From: CBFDBF01 sp050291465
GTDB lineage: Bacteria > Pseudomonadota > Gammaproteobacteria > Chromatiales > Chromatiaceae
DNA: 64,000 bases
Reading direction: 5' to 3'
NCBI GenBank assembly: GCA_050291465.1
Contig: JBNKJV010000013.1
Coordinates: forward strand, 25,105-89,104
The notes below the pieces were generated by a model. It made no database searches, had not been told where the DNA came from, and saw only the letters and a program-made list of their open reading frames with translations. This document shows, piece after piece, positions 43,877 through 52,455 of the stretch. Numbering within the stretch: the stretch's first letter is position 1; every line of letters starts with the position of its first letter. Position numbers and translations under genes: made by a program.

Positions 43877-45055
43877 ATGAATAACGACCAGAAGGAATGG
43901 GGGGTTGCAACCAAGGCGATTAGGGCGGGTCAGATCCGTACCGCGGAAGGGGAGCAGTCAGAGCCGATCTTTGTCACCTCCAGTTTCGTATTCGCGAGCG
44001 CCGCGGAGGCGGCCGCCCGGTTTTCCGGTGATCAGGACGGGAATGTCTACTCACGATTCACCAATCCCACCGTGCGTACCTTTGAACAACGGCTGGCCGC
44101 CATGGAGGGGGGTGAGTGCTGTGTGGCGACGGCGTCCGGGATGGCTGCCATCCTGGCTACCTGCATGGGTTTACTGCAGGCCGGTGACCATGTGCTCTGT
44201 TCCCGCAGTATCTTCGGCACCACCTCGGTGCTCTTCGACAAGTACCTGTCCAAGTTCGGCATCGAGGCATCTTTCGTGCAGCTGAGCGACCTGTCCGCCT
44301 GGCGGGCGGAGATCCGGCCGCAGACCCGCATGCTTTTTCTCGAGACTCCCTCTAATCCCCTCACCGAACTCGGTGATATTCCGGCCCTGGCGCAACTGGC
44401 CCATGCCAACGATTGCCTGCTGGTGGTGGACAACTGTTTCTGTACCCCGGTGTTGCAGCGGCCGCTGGAACTCGGAGCGGATATCGTTATTCATTCGGCA
44501 ACCAAGTATCTGGATGGGCAGGGACGTCTCATGGGCGGCGCCGTGGTGGGAGACAGCAAGCGTGTCGGCGAAGAGGTTTTCGGCGTATTGCGAACAGCCG
44601 GGCCCACCATGAGTGCGTTCAACGCCTGGGTGTTTCTCAAGGGACTGGAAACCCTGGGGTTGCGCATGCGCGCTCACTCGGACAATGCGACGGCACTGGC
44701 GGAGTGGCTGGTGAAACAGCCCGGAGTGGAGCGGGTTCATTACCCGGGTCTGGACTCCCATCCGCAGCATGAACTCGCGGAGCGTCAACAGGCGCGGGCC
44801 GGGGGTATCCTGTCGTTCGAGCTGAGCGGCGGGCAGGCGGCGGCCTGGAAACTTATCGATGCCACCCGCATGCTGTCCATAACGGCCAATCTCGGGGACA
44901 CCAAGACCACCATAACCCATCCCGCCACCACCACCCACAGCCGGCTTTCACCGGAAGCAAGGCGGGAAGCGGGAATCGGTGACGGCCTGGTGCGGGTATC
45001 CGTCGGGCTGGAGGATATCGGGGATATCAAAGCCGATCTGCAGCGGGGGTTGTAG
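43877..45055 (+). CDS. metZ: O-succinylhomoserine sulfhydrylase
   Basis: MetZ makes homocysteine directly from O-succinylhomoserine and sulfide with PLP. The 392-residue protein has ATKAIRAGQIRTAEGEQSEP at the start, YSRFTNPTVRTFEQRLAAMEGGE, and the PLP lysine in HSATKYLDGQGR near residue 210. The VGDSKR and SALxTLG-type differences point to MetZ rather than MetB, and placement after purF matches Pseudomonas metZ. ATG 43877 is selected with GGAGG at 43866-43870 six bases upstream. Confidence 0.95.
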   Translation: MNNDQKEWGVATKAIRAGQIRTAEGEQSEPIFVTSSFVFASAAEAAARFSGDQDGNVYSRFTNPTVRTFEQRLAAMEGGECCVATASGMAAILATCMGLLQAGDHVLCSRSIFGTTSVLFDKYLSKFGIEASFVQLSDLSAWRAEIRPQTRMLFLETPSNPLTELGDIPALAQLAHANDCLLVVDNCFCTPVLQRPLELGADIVIHSATKYLDGQGRLMGGAVVGDSKRVGEEVFGVLRTAGPTMSAFNAWVFLKGLETLGLRMRAHSDNATALAEWLVKQPGVERVHYPGLDSHPQHELAERQQARAGGILSFELSGGQAAAWKLIDATRMLSITANLGDTKTTITHPATTTHSRLSPEARREAGIGDGLVRVSVGLEDIGDIKADLQRGL

Positions 45056-45074
45056 TTAACAGCTGGCGGTTTGA

Positions 45075-45093
45075 AGGGCGGGCTGTGCCCGCC
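45075..45093. repeat. GGGCGGGCTGTGCCCGCC dispersed palindrome
   Basis: The short hairpin AGGGCGGGC-TGT-GCCCGCC follows metZ by about 20 bases. It matches the copies at 35461 and 50059. It could also serve as a weak transcription stop between the convergent metZ and zinc-ribbon genes. Confidence 0.7.
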
Positions 45094-45121
45094 GTTAAGG
45101 ATGGCGAGATGCGGGGACTGT

Positions 45122-45379
45122 TCAACCCAACCCGCACATCCCGCCGCTGCAACAGCCGCCGGAGTTGCAGGGTGGTGCGGAACCGCTGCCGCGGCTGGAG
45201 CTGCTGATGATGTTGCCGCCGGTAGCCAGGCGCACGACTGCGGCCTCGACCGGCGTATCTCCCGGTTCGATACCGGCCTTGGCGCAAAGCTCACCCCAGT
45301 TACCGATGGTCTCGCTCATACGGTGCATGACTTCGACCACACGGCCGTTTGCCGGGCAACTGTAATCGTAGGTAGGCAT
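45122..45379 (-). CDS. FmdB-type zinc-ribbon-like small protein
   Basis: The 85-residue protein begins MPTYDYSCPANGRVVEVMHRMSE, the pattern of the FmdB-like small regulatory family, and ends with a Gly/Cys-rich tail (CNSGGCCSGGMCGLG). The canonical first CxxC is only partly kept (CPANG). A sequence MSETIGNWGELCAKAGIEPGDTPVE fits the gammaproteobacterial branch. It may bind a metal; the role is unknown. An upstream ribosome site (GAGAAGG, minus strand) supports the start. It is convergent to metZ. Confidence 0.8.
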   Translation of the reverse strand: MPTYDYSCPANGRVVEVMHRMSETIGNWGELCAKAGIEPGDTPVEAAVVRLATGGNIISSSSRGSGSAPPCNSGGCCSGGMCGLG

Positions 45380-45450
45380 ATCCTTCTCTCCCAGGTATCA
45401 ATGCGGGATTCTAACCCGCAGATGTTGCCGGAATCTTCTCTCCGGCTTCA

Positions 45451-45490
45451 AACAAAAAGGGCCTAGCTGGGGTGGCAGCTAAGCCCTTGA
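45451..45490 (-). terminator. intrinsic terminator downstream of tRNA-Asn
   Basis: Read on the minus strand, AAGGGCTTAGCTG pairs with CAGCTAGGCCCTT across a short loop and is followed by TTTTTG. It starts about ten bases after the tRNA 3' end, as expected of a tRNA terminator. Confidence 0.75.
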
Positions 45491-45497
45491 TTTCATT

Positions 45498-45573
45498 TGG
45501 CTCCCCGGGACAGGCTCGAACTGCCGACCTAGTGGTTAACAGCCACCCGCTCTACCGACTGAGCTACCGGGGA
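45498..45573 (-). tRNA. tRNA-Asn (anticodon GTT)
   Basis: The minus strand reads TCCCCGG at the 5' end and CCGGGGA-G-CCA at the 3' end, a perfect 7-bp acceptor stem with encoded CCA. The D-arm AGCTCAGTCGGTAGAGC, the anticodon loop CTGTTAA (GTT) and the T-arm with TTCGAGC are all present in 76 bases. Confidence 0.96.
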
Positions 45574-45610
45574 ATGAAGGCGCGTATATTAATGGTCCGA
45601 CCAGATCAGG

Positions 45611-46168
45611 TCAACCGCCACAGTCCAGGGGATCTCCGTTTGAGCGGGTGTCGGAGAGCCGCGGCCGACCGGTGCTGGAGAGCAGGATCGCCCGCGGCGG
45701 AACCTGGTCGGTTTCGTCACAGAAGGTGAAGGTGGCGTTGTAGCCGGCCGCCGAGCCGTCCGTTTTGTAGACCACGCGTCTGCGGCCGGTGGACGTGAGC
45801 ACCCGAATGTTGCCGAAATCGTGTTGTTTGAACCGCAGCAGTGGTTCTCCGGGATCGTAGGCCCGGTTATTGTTGCGGTCTCCGAACAGCATGAATCCCC
45901 CCTGCCACTGGAAACCGTTGAGGCATTCGAGGCCGTCGAAACTGGGGCAGAGAACGGTGGAGATACCCCGTTTTATCGCCTCACTGCGGGCCAGAAGGAG
46001 ATGGGTCATGACACTGTTGCGGGCGCTGCTCATGGCGCTGTCGGCAATCAGATGCTGATAAGAGGGAACAGCGATCCCCAGAAGGATGGCTCCCAGGGTA
46101 ATCCGGGCTACGACCTCGGGCAGGGTGAATCCGGCCATACGGCCGGGCGCGGACATACGCGTATCCAT
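45611..46168 (-). CDS. GspH/FimT-type pseudopilin
   Basis: The 185-residue protein has a type III signal: a short basic leader, then the prepilin peptidase site MAG/FTLPEVV with Glu at position +5, followed by one hydrophobic helix. The C-terminal part (about 100-180) matches the GspH/FimT domain, with FGDRNNNRAYDPGEPLLR and RRRVVYKTDGSAAGYNATFTFCD. It is likely a minor pilin that helps start type IV pilus assembly. No other minor-pilin genes are nearby. The first Met of the frame (MDTRMSAPGRM) is not certain; a start at Met5 or Met11 is also possible. Confidence 0.85.
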   Translation of the reverse strand: MDTRMSAPGRMAGFTLPEVVARITLGAILLGIAVPSYQHLIADSAMSSARNSVMTHLLLARSEAIKRGISTVLCPSFDGLECLNGFQWQGGFMLFGDRNNNRAYDPGEPLLRFKQHDFGNIRVLTSTGRRRVVYKTDGSAAGYNATFTFCDETDQVPPRAILLSSTGRPRLSDTRSNGDPLDCGG

Positions 46169-46261
46169 AAAGCACTCCTTTGCTTTTTCCGAACTGCACG
46201 GATCCGTGTGCAGGGCTTCAGTCTAAACCAAAGTAATGAATAACGGGAAGGGCCGTTTGAC

Positions 46262-46408
46262 CCACTGTTGTCCCCCTGGAGGGGGGACGGGCACGGCTTG
46301 AGGCTGGAAGGATAGTCCGCCCCCTTTCAGGGGGGGTAGAGGGGGTATGTCTCGAAGTTCACAAAGGGATACTGGCGGATAAAAACCTCTGTGTCCTCTG
46401 TGGTTAGA
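46262..46408. repeat. composite dispersed repeat (GTTGTCCCCCTGGAGGGGGG element plus CACAGAG half)
   Basis: A C/G-rich palindromic element (46262-46350) closely resembles 50128-50215, including GGGACGGGCACGGCTTG and a TGGAAGG arm. It is followed by CCTCTGTGTCCTCTGTGGT, a half CACAGAG element. Together they fill most of the 315-base gap between fimT and the aminotransferase gene; no other gene is seen there. Confidence 0.7.
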
Positions 46409-46483
46409 GTGTATCGGCCCCTTCCAGAGGCCTTCATCAAACAACCGGTTTGCAGCTGGTAGCTAATTTCGAGGTCCGGTTGT

Positions 46484-47671
46484 TCAACCCGCCAACACCT
46501 TTTCCAAGCGGTCGAGGGCGTTGGTCAGGTTCTCCTTGCTGGTGGCGATGGAGATACGGACATGACCGGCCAAGCCGAAGGCGGAACCGGGTACCAGGGC
46601 CACGCCGGCATGTTCGATCAGGTGCTCCGCCAGTTCCACGTCGCTGGATACTCCGTCGATCTTCTTAATGGCCTCCGAGACATCCGGAAAACAGTAGAAG
46701 GTTCCATCGGTAGGGAGGCAATTCACGCCCGGTATCCTGTTGAGGCGTTCCACCACATAATCGTGGCGCTCTTTGAAATGAACCAGCATCTCTTTGATGC
46801 ACGTCTGAGGACCGTCCAGGGCTTCCTGCGCCGCCACCTGGGAGATCGAGGTGGGGTTGGAGGTGCTTTGGGACTGGATCTTCTTCATGGCCTTGATGAT
46901 ATTGGCCGGACCGCCGGCGTAGCCGATACGCCAACCGGTCATGGAGTAGGCCTTGGAGACCCCGTTCAGCACCAGACAACGGTCGCTGAGCTCCGGGCAG
47001 GCGTTGAGGATATTGACGAACGGTTCCTCACTCCAGAGGATGTGCTCGTACATGTCGTCGGTGGCGATGACGATTTTCGGATGTTCCAACAGTACCTTGC
47101 CCAGGCCTTCCAGCTCTTCTTTGGAATAGGCCATTCCCGTAGGATTGGAGGGACTGTTGATGACCACCAGGCGGGTTTTCTCGGTGATGGCCGCCTTCAG
47201 CTGATTGGGGGTGATCTTGAAACTCTGGTCGGCCCCGGCCTGGATGAAGACCGGTACTCCCCCCGCCAACAGAGTCATGTCCGGGTAGGAGACCCAGTAG
47301 GGTGCGGGAATGACCACCTCGTCGCCGGGATCGAGGATCGCCTGGGCCAGATTGTAGAAGCTCTGTTTCCCTCCGCAGGAGACCAGGATCTGATCCGCCT
47401 CATATTCCAGCCCGTTGTCCCGTTTGAACTTGTTGATTATGGCCTGCTTGAGGCTCGCGGTGCCGTCCACCGGCGTGTATTTGGTAAAGCCGTCGTTTAT
47501 CGCCTTAATGGCCGCTTTCTTGATGTGTTCAGGGGTGTCGAAGTCAGGTTCCCCGGCTCCCAGACCGATGATGTCTTTACCGGCGGCGCGCATTTCCGCG
47601 GCGCGTGCCGTGACGGCGAGGGTGGGGGAGGGCTTAACCGCCTGAACGCGGGCTGAAAGTTTTATACTCAT
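46484..47671 (-). CDS. class I pyridoxal-phosphate aminotransferase (aspartate aminotransferase type)
   Basis: The 395-residue enzyme has the fold-type I aminotransferase layout, with IIGLGAGEPDFDTPEHI near residue 34, the NSPSNPTG motif near 172 and the PLP lysine in GVSKAYSMTGWRIGY near 237. It resembles the thermophilic-type AspC (subgroup Ib) that transfers amino groups between aspartate and oxoglutarate. The frame is open 43 codons further upstream, but ATG 47671 is chosen because the longer version would overlap the divergent uvrB start. Confidence 0.93.
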   Translation of the reverse strand: MSIKLSARVQAVKPSPTLAVTARAAEMRAAGKDIIGLGAGEPDFDTPEHIKKAAIKAINDGFTKYTPVDGTASLKQAIINKFKRDNGLEYEADQILVSCGGKQSFYNLAQAILDPGDEVVIPAPYWVSYPDMTLLAGGVPVFIQAGADQSFKITPNQLKAAITEKTRLVVINSPSNPTGMAYSKEELEGLGKVLLEHPKIVIATDDMYEHILWSEEPFVNILNACPELSDRCLVLNGVSKAYSMTGWRIGYAGGPANIIKAMKKIQSQSTSNPTSISQVAAQEALDGPQTCIKEMLVHFKERHDYVVERLNRIPGVNCLPTDGTFYCFPDVSEAIKKIDGVSSDVELAEHLIEHAGVALVPGSAFGLAGHVRISIATSKENLTNALDRLEKVLAG

Positions 47672-47793
47672 CTGGGTTTCCAAAGTTACAGTGAATGTAT
47701 CGGTGTTTCCTGTGGTAGGGTGGCCTGGTCCATGCAGGTCATGGGACAACGCACCATAATCATATCCAATCACATCGGGAAGCAGAATCCCCC

Positions 47794-49800
47794 ATGGCAA
47801 AAGAATTTCAACTGGTCTCCGATTTCGCGCCGGCGGGTGATCAACCGGCGGCGATCAGACGTCTGGTGGAGGGGCTGAACGACGGCGAGGTGGGATTGAC
47901 CCTACTCGGGGTGACCGGTTCGGGTAAAACCTACACCATTGCCAACGTGATTCAGCAGGTCCAGCGTCCGACCCTGATCCTGGCGCATAATAAAACCCTC
48001 GCGGCGCAGCTCTACGGCGAGATGAAGGAGTTTTTTCCCGACAACGCCGTGGAGTACTTCGTCTCCTATTACGACTACTATCAGCCCGAGGCCTACGTAC
48101 CCGCTTCCGACACCTTCATCGAGAAGGATGCATCCATAAACGAACATATCGAGCAGATGCGTCTCTCCGCCACCAAGGCCCTGCTGGAGCGACCGGATAC
48201 CATCATCGTGGCCACCGTTTCCTGTATCTATGGTCTGGGCGATCCACGCTCCTATCTCAGCATGGTGCTGCACCTGGTGCGGGGGGACAGTATGGACCAG
48301 CGAGGGATCCTGCGACGTCTGGCGGAGCTGCAGTACACCCGCAACGAAGTGGAGCTGCATCGGGCCACCTACCGGGTCCGGGGCGAGGTGATCGATATCT
48401 TTCCGGCGGAATCGGAGCGGGAGGCGGTGCGTATCGAGCTGTTCGACGACGAGATCGAAAACATCTCCCTGTTCGACCCCCTGACCGGCGAGGTGTTGCG
48501 CAAGGTGCCCCGCTATACCGTCTATCCGAAATCCCACTATGTGACGCCGCGGGAGACCCTGCTGGAAGCGGTGGAGCAGATCAAGGTCGAGCTGCAGGAG
48601 CGGTTGCAGCAGCTCAGGGCCGCCGACAAGCTGGTGGAGGAACAGCGGCTGGAGCAGCGCACCCGTTACGATATGGAGATGATCATGGAGCTGGGATACT
48701 GCTCCGGGATCGAAAACTACTCCCGTTACCTCTCCGGCCGGAAGGCCGGTGAGCCGCCGCCCACCCTGCTGGACTACCTGCCGGACAACGCCCTGCTGGT
48801 GGTGGACGAGAGCCACGTGACCGTTCCCCAACTGGGGGGTATGTACCGCGGAGACCGTTCCCGTAAGGAGACGTTGGTGGAATACGGTTTCCGGCTTCCC
48901 TCGGCACTGGATAACCGCCCCCTGCGTTTCGAAGAGTTCGAGGCCCGGGCTACCCAGACCATATACGTGTCCGCCACCCCCCGGGAGTACGAGTTGCAGC
49001 GCTCCGGCGCGGTGGTGGAGCAGGTGGTGCGGCCTACCGGACTGGTGGACCCGGATGTGGAGGTTCGGCCTGCCGGCAGTCAGGTGGATGATCTGCTTTC
49101 CGAGATCAACCGCTGTGTGGAGCGGAAGGAACGGGTGCTGGTCACCACCCTCACCAAACGTATGGCGGAGGATCTTACCGACTATCTCAATGATCACGGG
49201 GTGCGGGTCCGCTATCTCCATTCCGACATCGATACTGTGGAGCGGGTGGAGATCATCCGAGACCTGCGATTGGGGGAGTTCGACGTACTGGTGGGGATCA
49301 ACCTGCTGCGGGAGGGTCTGGATATGCCGGAGGTGTCGCTGGTGGCCATCCTGGACGCCGATAAGGAGGGCTTTCTCCGATCCGAGGGCTCTCTGATACA
49401 GACCATCGGTCGGGCCGCCCGCAACGCCAACGGCCGCGCAATCCTCTACGCTGATAAAATGACCGGTTCCATGCAACGGGCCATAGACGAAACCGAGCGG
49501 CGGCGCCGGAAACAGCTTGAATATAACCGGGAACATAACATCACCCCCCGGAGTATCCGCAAGGCCATCGCCGACATCATGGAAGGGGCGCGTCCGGGGG
49601 CGCCGGTCAGTGCAAGGGAGTACGCCAGGGTGGCGGAGGTCCAGGCGGAGTATGCGGCCCTGACGCCGCAGCAGATGGCGAAGAAGATAAAGGCGCTGGA
49701 GAAGCAGATGTATCAGCACGCCCGGGATCTCGAGTTCGAAGAAGCGGCGCGGGTGCGGGACCGGATAAGGGCGCTGCAGGGGCAGGGGGTTCTGGCGTGA
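47794..49800 (+). CDS. uvrB: excinuclease ABC subunit B
   Basis: UvrB is the damage-verifying helicase-like subunit of nucleotide excision repair. The 668-residue protein has Walker A GVTGSGKTYTIANV (about residue 39), the damage-reading beta-hairpin VSYYDYYQPEAYVPASD (about 91-107), DESHVT for helicase motif II, the C-terminal helicase motifs (LLREGLDMPEVSLV, QTIGRAARN) and a UVR domain (KKIKALEKQMYQHARDLEFE) at the end for UvrA/UvrC binding. It is divergent from the aminotransferase gene. Confidence 0.98.
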   Translation: MAKEFQLVSDFAPAGDQPAAIRRLVEGLNDGEVGLTLLGVTGSGKTYTIANVIQQVQRPTLILAHNKTLAAQLYGEMKEFFPDNAVEYFVSYYDYYQPEAYVPASDTFIEKDASINEHIEQMRLSATKALLERPDTIIVATVSCIYGLGDPRSYLSMVLHLVRGDSMDQRGILRRLAELQYTRNEVELHRATYRVRGEVIDIFPAESEREAVRIELFDDEIENISLFDPLTGEVLRKVPRYTVYPKSHYVTPRETLLEAVEQIKVELQERLQQLRAADKLVEEQRLEQRTRYDMEMIMELGYCSGIENYSRYLSGRKAGEPPPTLLDYLPDNALLVVDESHVTVPQLGGMYRGDRSRKETLVEYGFRLPSALDNRPLRFEEFEARATQTIYVSATPREYELQRSGAVVEQVVRPTGLVDPDVEVRPAGSQVDDLLSEINRCVERKERVLVTTLTKRMAEDLTDYLNDHGVRVRYLHSDIDTVERVEIIRDLRLGEFDVLVGINLLREGLDMPEVSLVAILDADKEGFLRSEGSLIQTIGRAARNANGRAILYADKMTGSMQRAIDETERRRRKQLEYNREHNITPRSIRKAIADIMEGARPGAPVSAREYARVAEVQAEYAALTPQQMAKKIKALEKQMYQHARDLEFEEAARVRDRIRALQGQGVLA

Positions 49801-49822
49801 CGCCCCTGTTCAGGCCGCGTAT

Positions 49823-50360
49823 TTAACGCGGAGAACGCAAAGACGCAGAGGCGCAAAGTAATCTCATTAAGGAACCTCTGATTTAATGTCATTTCGAGCG
49901 AAGCGAGAAATCTTGCACCTAATATCTCTTTGATAACTCATGTAAAAAAAGATCTCTCCCAGCGGTCGAGATGACAATAATCAAATTAATCAGAGGTTCC
50001 TTAAGTAATAGAAACTCCGTGTTCTCTGCGTTCTCTGTGTCCTCTGTGGTAATTCACGTAGGGCAGGCTGTGCCTGCCGAGAATTATTAAAGATGGTAAA
50101 CGGCGGGCATAGCCCGCCCTACGGGTGACCCCCCTGTTGTCCCCCCTGGAAGGGGGGACGGGAACGGCTTGGTGTTGGAAGGGCGGTCCCCTCCCTCTCA
50201 GGGGTACTTTAGGTGTATCAAAGGCATGGGTTCGCAAAGAAGTATCGGCGTTAAAAAACTCTGCGTTCTCTGTGTCCTCTGTGGTAATTCACGCAGGGCA
50301 GGCTGTGTCTGCCGAGCATTATTCAAGGATGATAAACGGCGGGCCTAGCCCGCCCTACGG
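49823..50360. repeat. repeat-dense intergenic region between uvrB and the DUF302 gene
   Basis: This non-coding stretch is a mosaic of at least four repeat families: AACGCGGAGAACGCAAAGACG (49823-49860); a TGTCATTTCGAGCGAAGCGAG palindrome pair (49888-49977); CTCTGTGTCCTCTGTGGT halves (50010-50054 and 50253-50290); GGCAGGCTGTGCCTGCC with facing GGCGGGCATAGCCCGCC (50059-50127 and 50295-50360); and a C/G-rich palindrome (50128-50215). The second half (50253-50360) repeats the layout of 50010-50127 almost exactly, as if a unit was duplicated. No gene is seen. Confidence 0.8.
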
Positions 50361-50387
50361 GGTTGTTTGATGGGAAGGGTGATTTTC

Positions 50388-50437
50388 CTCGGCCCTCGGC
50401 CCTGATACCTTGGCCCTCATCGACGGCCCTCATTGGG
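50388..50437 (+). repeat. CTCGGCCCT short tandem-like repeat
   Basis: Four or five copies of a degenerate CTCGGCCCT unit lie upstream of the DUF302 gene, matching the array at 24118-24147. The spacing between copies is irregular. Confidence 0.5.
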
Positions 50438-50500
50438 GGTCTGGTCCTGTCCCGGGATTGGGGCTAGAATGGCTTTCAAATAATAATAATTCCTATTATC

Positions 50501-50522
50501 AAAGGCCCGGCCGGAGGCCTTT
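50501..50522 (+). promoter_or_regulatory. hairpin in the 5' leader of the DUF302 gene
   Basis: AAAGGCC and GGCCTTT bracket an 8-base loop, 24 bases before the start codon and just before the strong ribosome site GGAGG at 50531. It may be a terminator for read-through from the left or a leader element. The T-run is short (three bases in the stem). Confidence 0.45.
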
Positions 50523-50546
50523 ATCCCTAAGGAGGAGATACATCCA

Positions 50547-51422
50547 ATGAGAAAGACCCTGTTTGCATTTTACATCGCTGTTCTGCTGCTGGTTTCCCTG
50601 CCCCTTTCCGCCGCCGATAACCTTAAACCCTATGTGCTGGCGTCGGAGAATAGCGGAGGTGTCGCCCAACTGGTGGCCAAGACCAAGCAGGCCCTTGCGG
50701 GCCAGGGATTCCAGGTGGCGGGGGAGTATGCCCCGTATCCGGGTACCCATATCATCGTGGTGACCAGCGACGCCCTGCGGGCGGGAGCCGCCGGATCAAA
50801 TACCGGCGGTTACGGTGCCGTACAGCGGGTCGCCCTGACACAGGCGGGAGACAAGGTCCAGGTGAGCTACACCAATCCGGTCTGGATGGGACACATGTAT
50901 CAGATGGATGCCGACATGGAAGCGGTGGCCGCAAAGCTGGCGGCGGCGTTGGGGCGACAGCAGGATTTCGGTAGCGAAGACAACTGGTCCAGCGAGAAAC
51001 TGCGCAACTACAACTACATGATGTTCATGCCCCATTTCACCGATCAGGTAGCCCTGGCGGAATACGGCTCCCACGAAGAGGCGCTGGCGGCGGTGGAAGC
51101 GGGACTTGCGGCGGGGAAGGGCGGTACCGCAAAGATCTATCGTGTGGATGTTTCCGGAAAGGACGAAAGCGTATTCGGTGTCGGGCTGAAAGAGGGTGAC
51201 GGGGCCGATGTTACGGTGATGAAGGTGACCGATAAAGCGGCCTTGAAGCATACCGCGCACCTCCCCTATGAATTGCTGGTTTCCGGCAATAACGTACTGA
51301 TGCTGCACGGAAAATTCCGTATCGCCCAGAGTTTTCCGGATCTCACCATGGGTACCTTCATGAAGATCTCCGGTGCCCCGGACGGGATCAAGGATGCCTT
51401 CCAGGCGGCGGTAGGAAAATAA
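50547..51422 (+). CDS. exported DUF302 domain protein
   Basis: The 291-residue protein has a signal peptide (MRKTLFAFYIAVLLLVSLPLSAA) and resembles DUF302 proteins, which show a small alpha/beta domain repeated in the region LVAKTKQALAGQGFQVAGEYAPYPGTHIIVVTSDALRAGA and again near residue 180-280. There are no cysteines after the signal, so no heme or metal-cluster site. The function of this family is not established. The start has a strong ribosome site at 50531-50535. It stands alone after the repeat-dense region. Confidence 0.8.
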   Translation: MRKTLFAFYIAVLLLVSLPLSAADNLKPYVLASENSGGVAQLVAKTKQALAGQGFQVAGEYAPYPGTHIIVVTSDALRAGAAGSNTGGYGAVQRVALTQAGDKVQVSYTNPVWMGHMYQMDADMEAVAAKLAAALGRQQDFGSEDNWSSEKLRNYNYMMFMPHFTDQVALAEYGSHEEALAAVEAGLAAGKGGTAKIYRVDVSGKDESVFGVGLKEGDGADVTVMKVTDKAALKHTAHLPYELLVSGNNVLMLHGKFRIAQSFPDLTMGTFMKISGAPDGIKDAFQAAVGK

Positions 51423-51580
51423 GTCCTTAAATTCTGTTGTGAAAATCCGCTCCCGGGCTGCCGGCGCCCGAGTCGGTCGCCTATAATCTTCAGGTCCTCT
51501 GAATAATTCCTCCCCCTACGTGGGGGAGGGGTTAAGGGTATGATCCGAAACACCCTACCTCTTAAAGACGGGGAGAGGCC

Positions 51581-51964
51581 ATGTCTTCGAAAAGAACGCA
51601 AACCGATACCGCCAAACTCGATCAGGTGGTCGCCGAGGCGCGGCGTAGCCGCGAGCAGAGGGAGCAGGGGTATCGCGAGCAGGCGCTGAAGCTTTTCCCC
51701 TGGATATGCGGTCGCTGTGGACGGGAATTCACCCATAAGAATCTCCGGGAGTTGACGGTTCACCACCGGGATCACAACCATGACAACAACCCGGCGGACG
51801 GCAGCAACTGGGAACTGCTCTGTCTCTATTGCCATGACAACGAACATGCGCGTTACGAGGAAGAGATCGCCCGCGGCGGTTCTGCGGCGCGTGATGGGGG
51901 CGGAACCGCGGCCACCTCCCGACCGTTTGAAAACCTCAAGGACCTGTTGCAGGACAAGAAGTGA
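51581..51964 (+). CDS. yajD: YajD-like HNH nuclease-family protein
   Basis: The 127-residue protein has the HNH/ββα-metal motif: two CxxC pairs (CGRCGRE near 43-46 and CLYCHDNEH near 81-89) around the central HHRDHNHDNNPADGSNWELL. This matches the small YajD family, whose cellular role is unknown. The zinc-binding cysteines and catalytic His are present, so nuclease activity is possible. It is preceded by 158 bases including a promoter-like AT stretch and followed by a NUDIX gene after 74 bases. Confidence 0.9.
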   Translation: MSSKRTQTDTAKLDQVVAEARRSREQREQGYREQALKLFPWICGRCGREFTHKNLRELTVHHRDHNHDNNPADGSNWELLCLYCHDNEHARYEEEIARGGSAARDGGGTAATSRPFENLKDLLQDKK

Positions 51965-52038
51965 TGTCCGGACGGACATCCGTGCCACCAACTACCAACT
52001 GTTAACTGACTACTGAAAACTGAGCACTGAAAACCGCA

Positions 52039-52455
52039 ATGAAAAAACGCGAGGTGGTGACCTCCTTCCTGTTTAACCGGGGTGAACTGCTCCTGGTCCG
52101 GCGCAGCGGCAGGGTGGGAAGTTACCGGGGGCGCTGGTCGGCCATCAGCGGTTATCTGGAAGACGCCACGCCGCTGCAGCAGGCCCGGCGGGAGATTCGG
52201 GAAGAGACCGGTATCGGGGAAGAGGTCCTGCATCTTAAGGCGCAGGGAGAACCCCTGGAGGTGGCGGACGACGATCTGGAGGTGTGCTGGGTGGTCCACC
52301 CCTTCCTGTTTGAGATCGATGATCGGCGGGGGGTTCGTCTGGACTGGGAGAACACCGAGTTGCGTTGGGTGAAACCGGAATTGTTAGAGGATTACACTAC
52401 GGTGCCCAAACTGGCGGAGGCGCTGCGCCGCTGCCTGGAAGCACGGCATGAGTGA
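52039..52455 (+). CDS. NUDIX hydrolase
   Basis: The 138-residue protein has a NUDIX box with the required acidic residues: GYLEDATPLQQARREIREETGI (about residues 38-59), REIREETG being the catalytic core. It would cleave a nucleoside diphosphate linked to another group; the exact substrate is not predictable. Its last bases overlap the start of the eIF2B-like gene by eight bases, and both probably belong to one unit with shared nucleotide chemistry. Confidence 0.9.
   Translation: MKKREVVTSFLFNRGELLLVRRSGRVGSYRGRWSAISGYLEDATPLQQARREIREETGIGEEVLHLKAQGEPLEVADDDLEVCWVVHPFLFEIDDRRGVRLDWENTELRWVKPELLEDYTTVPKLAEALRRCLEARHE

Noticed and set aside
47902..49719. 605-residue open frame antisense to uvrB
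   Set aside because: UvrB on the plus strand has full-length family identity with all motifs; the antisense frame has no family resemblance and is a codon-usage shadow.
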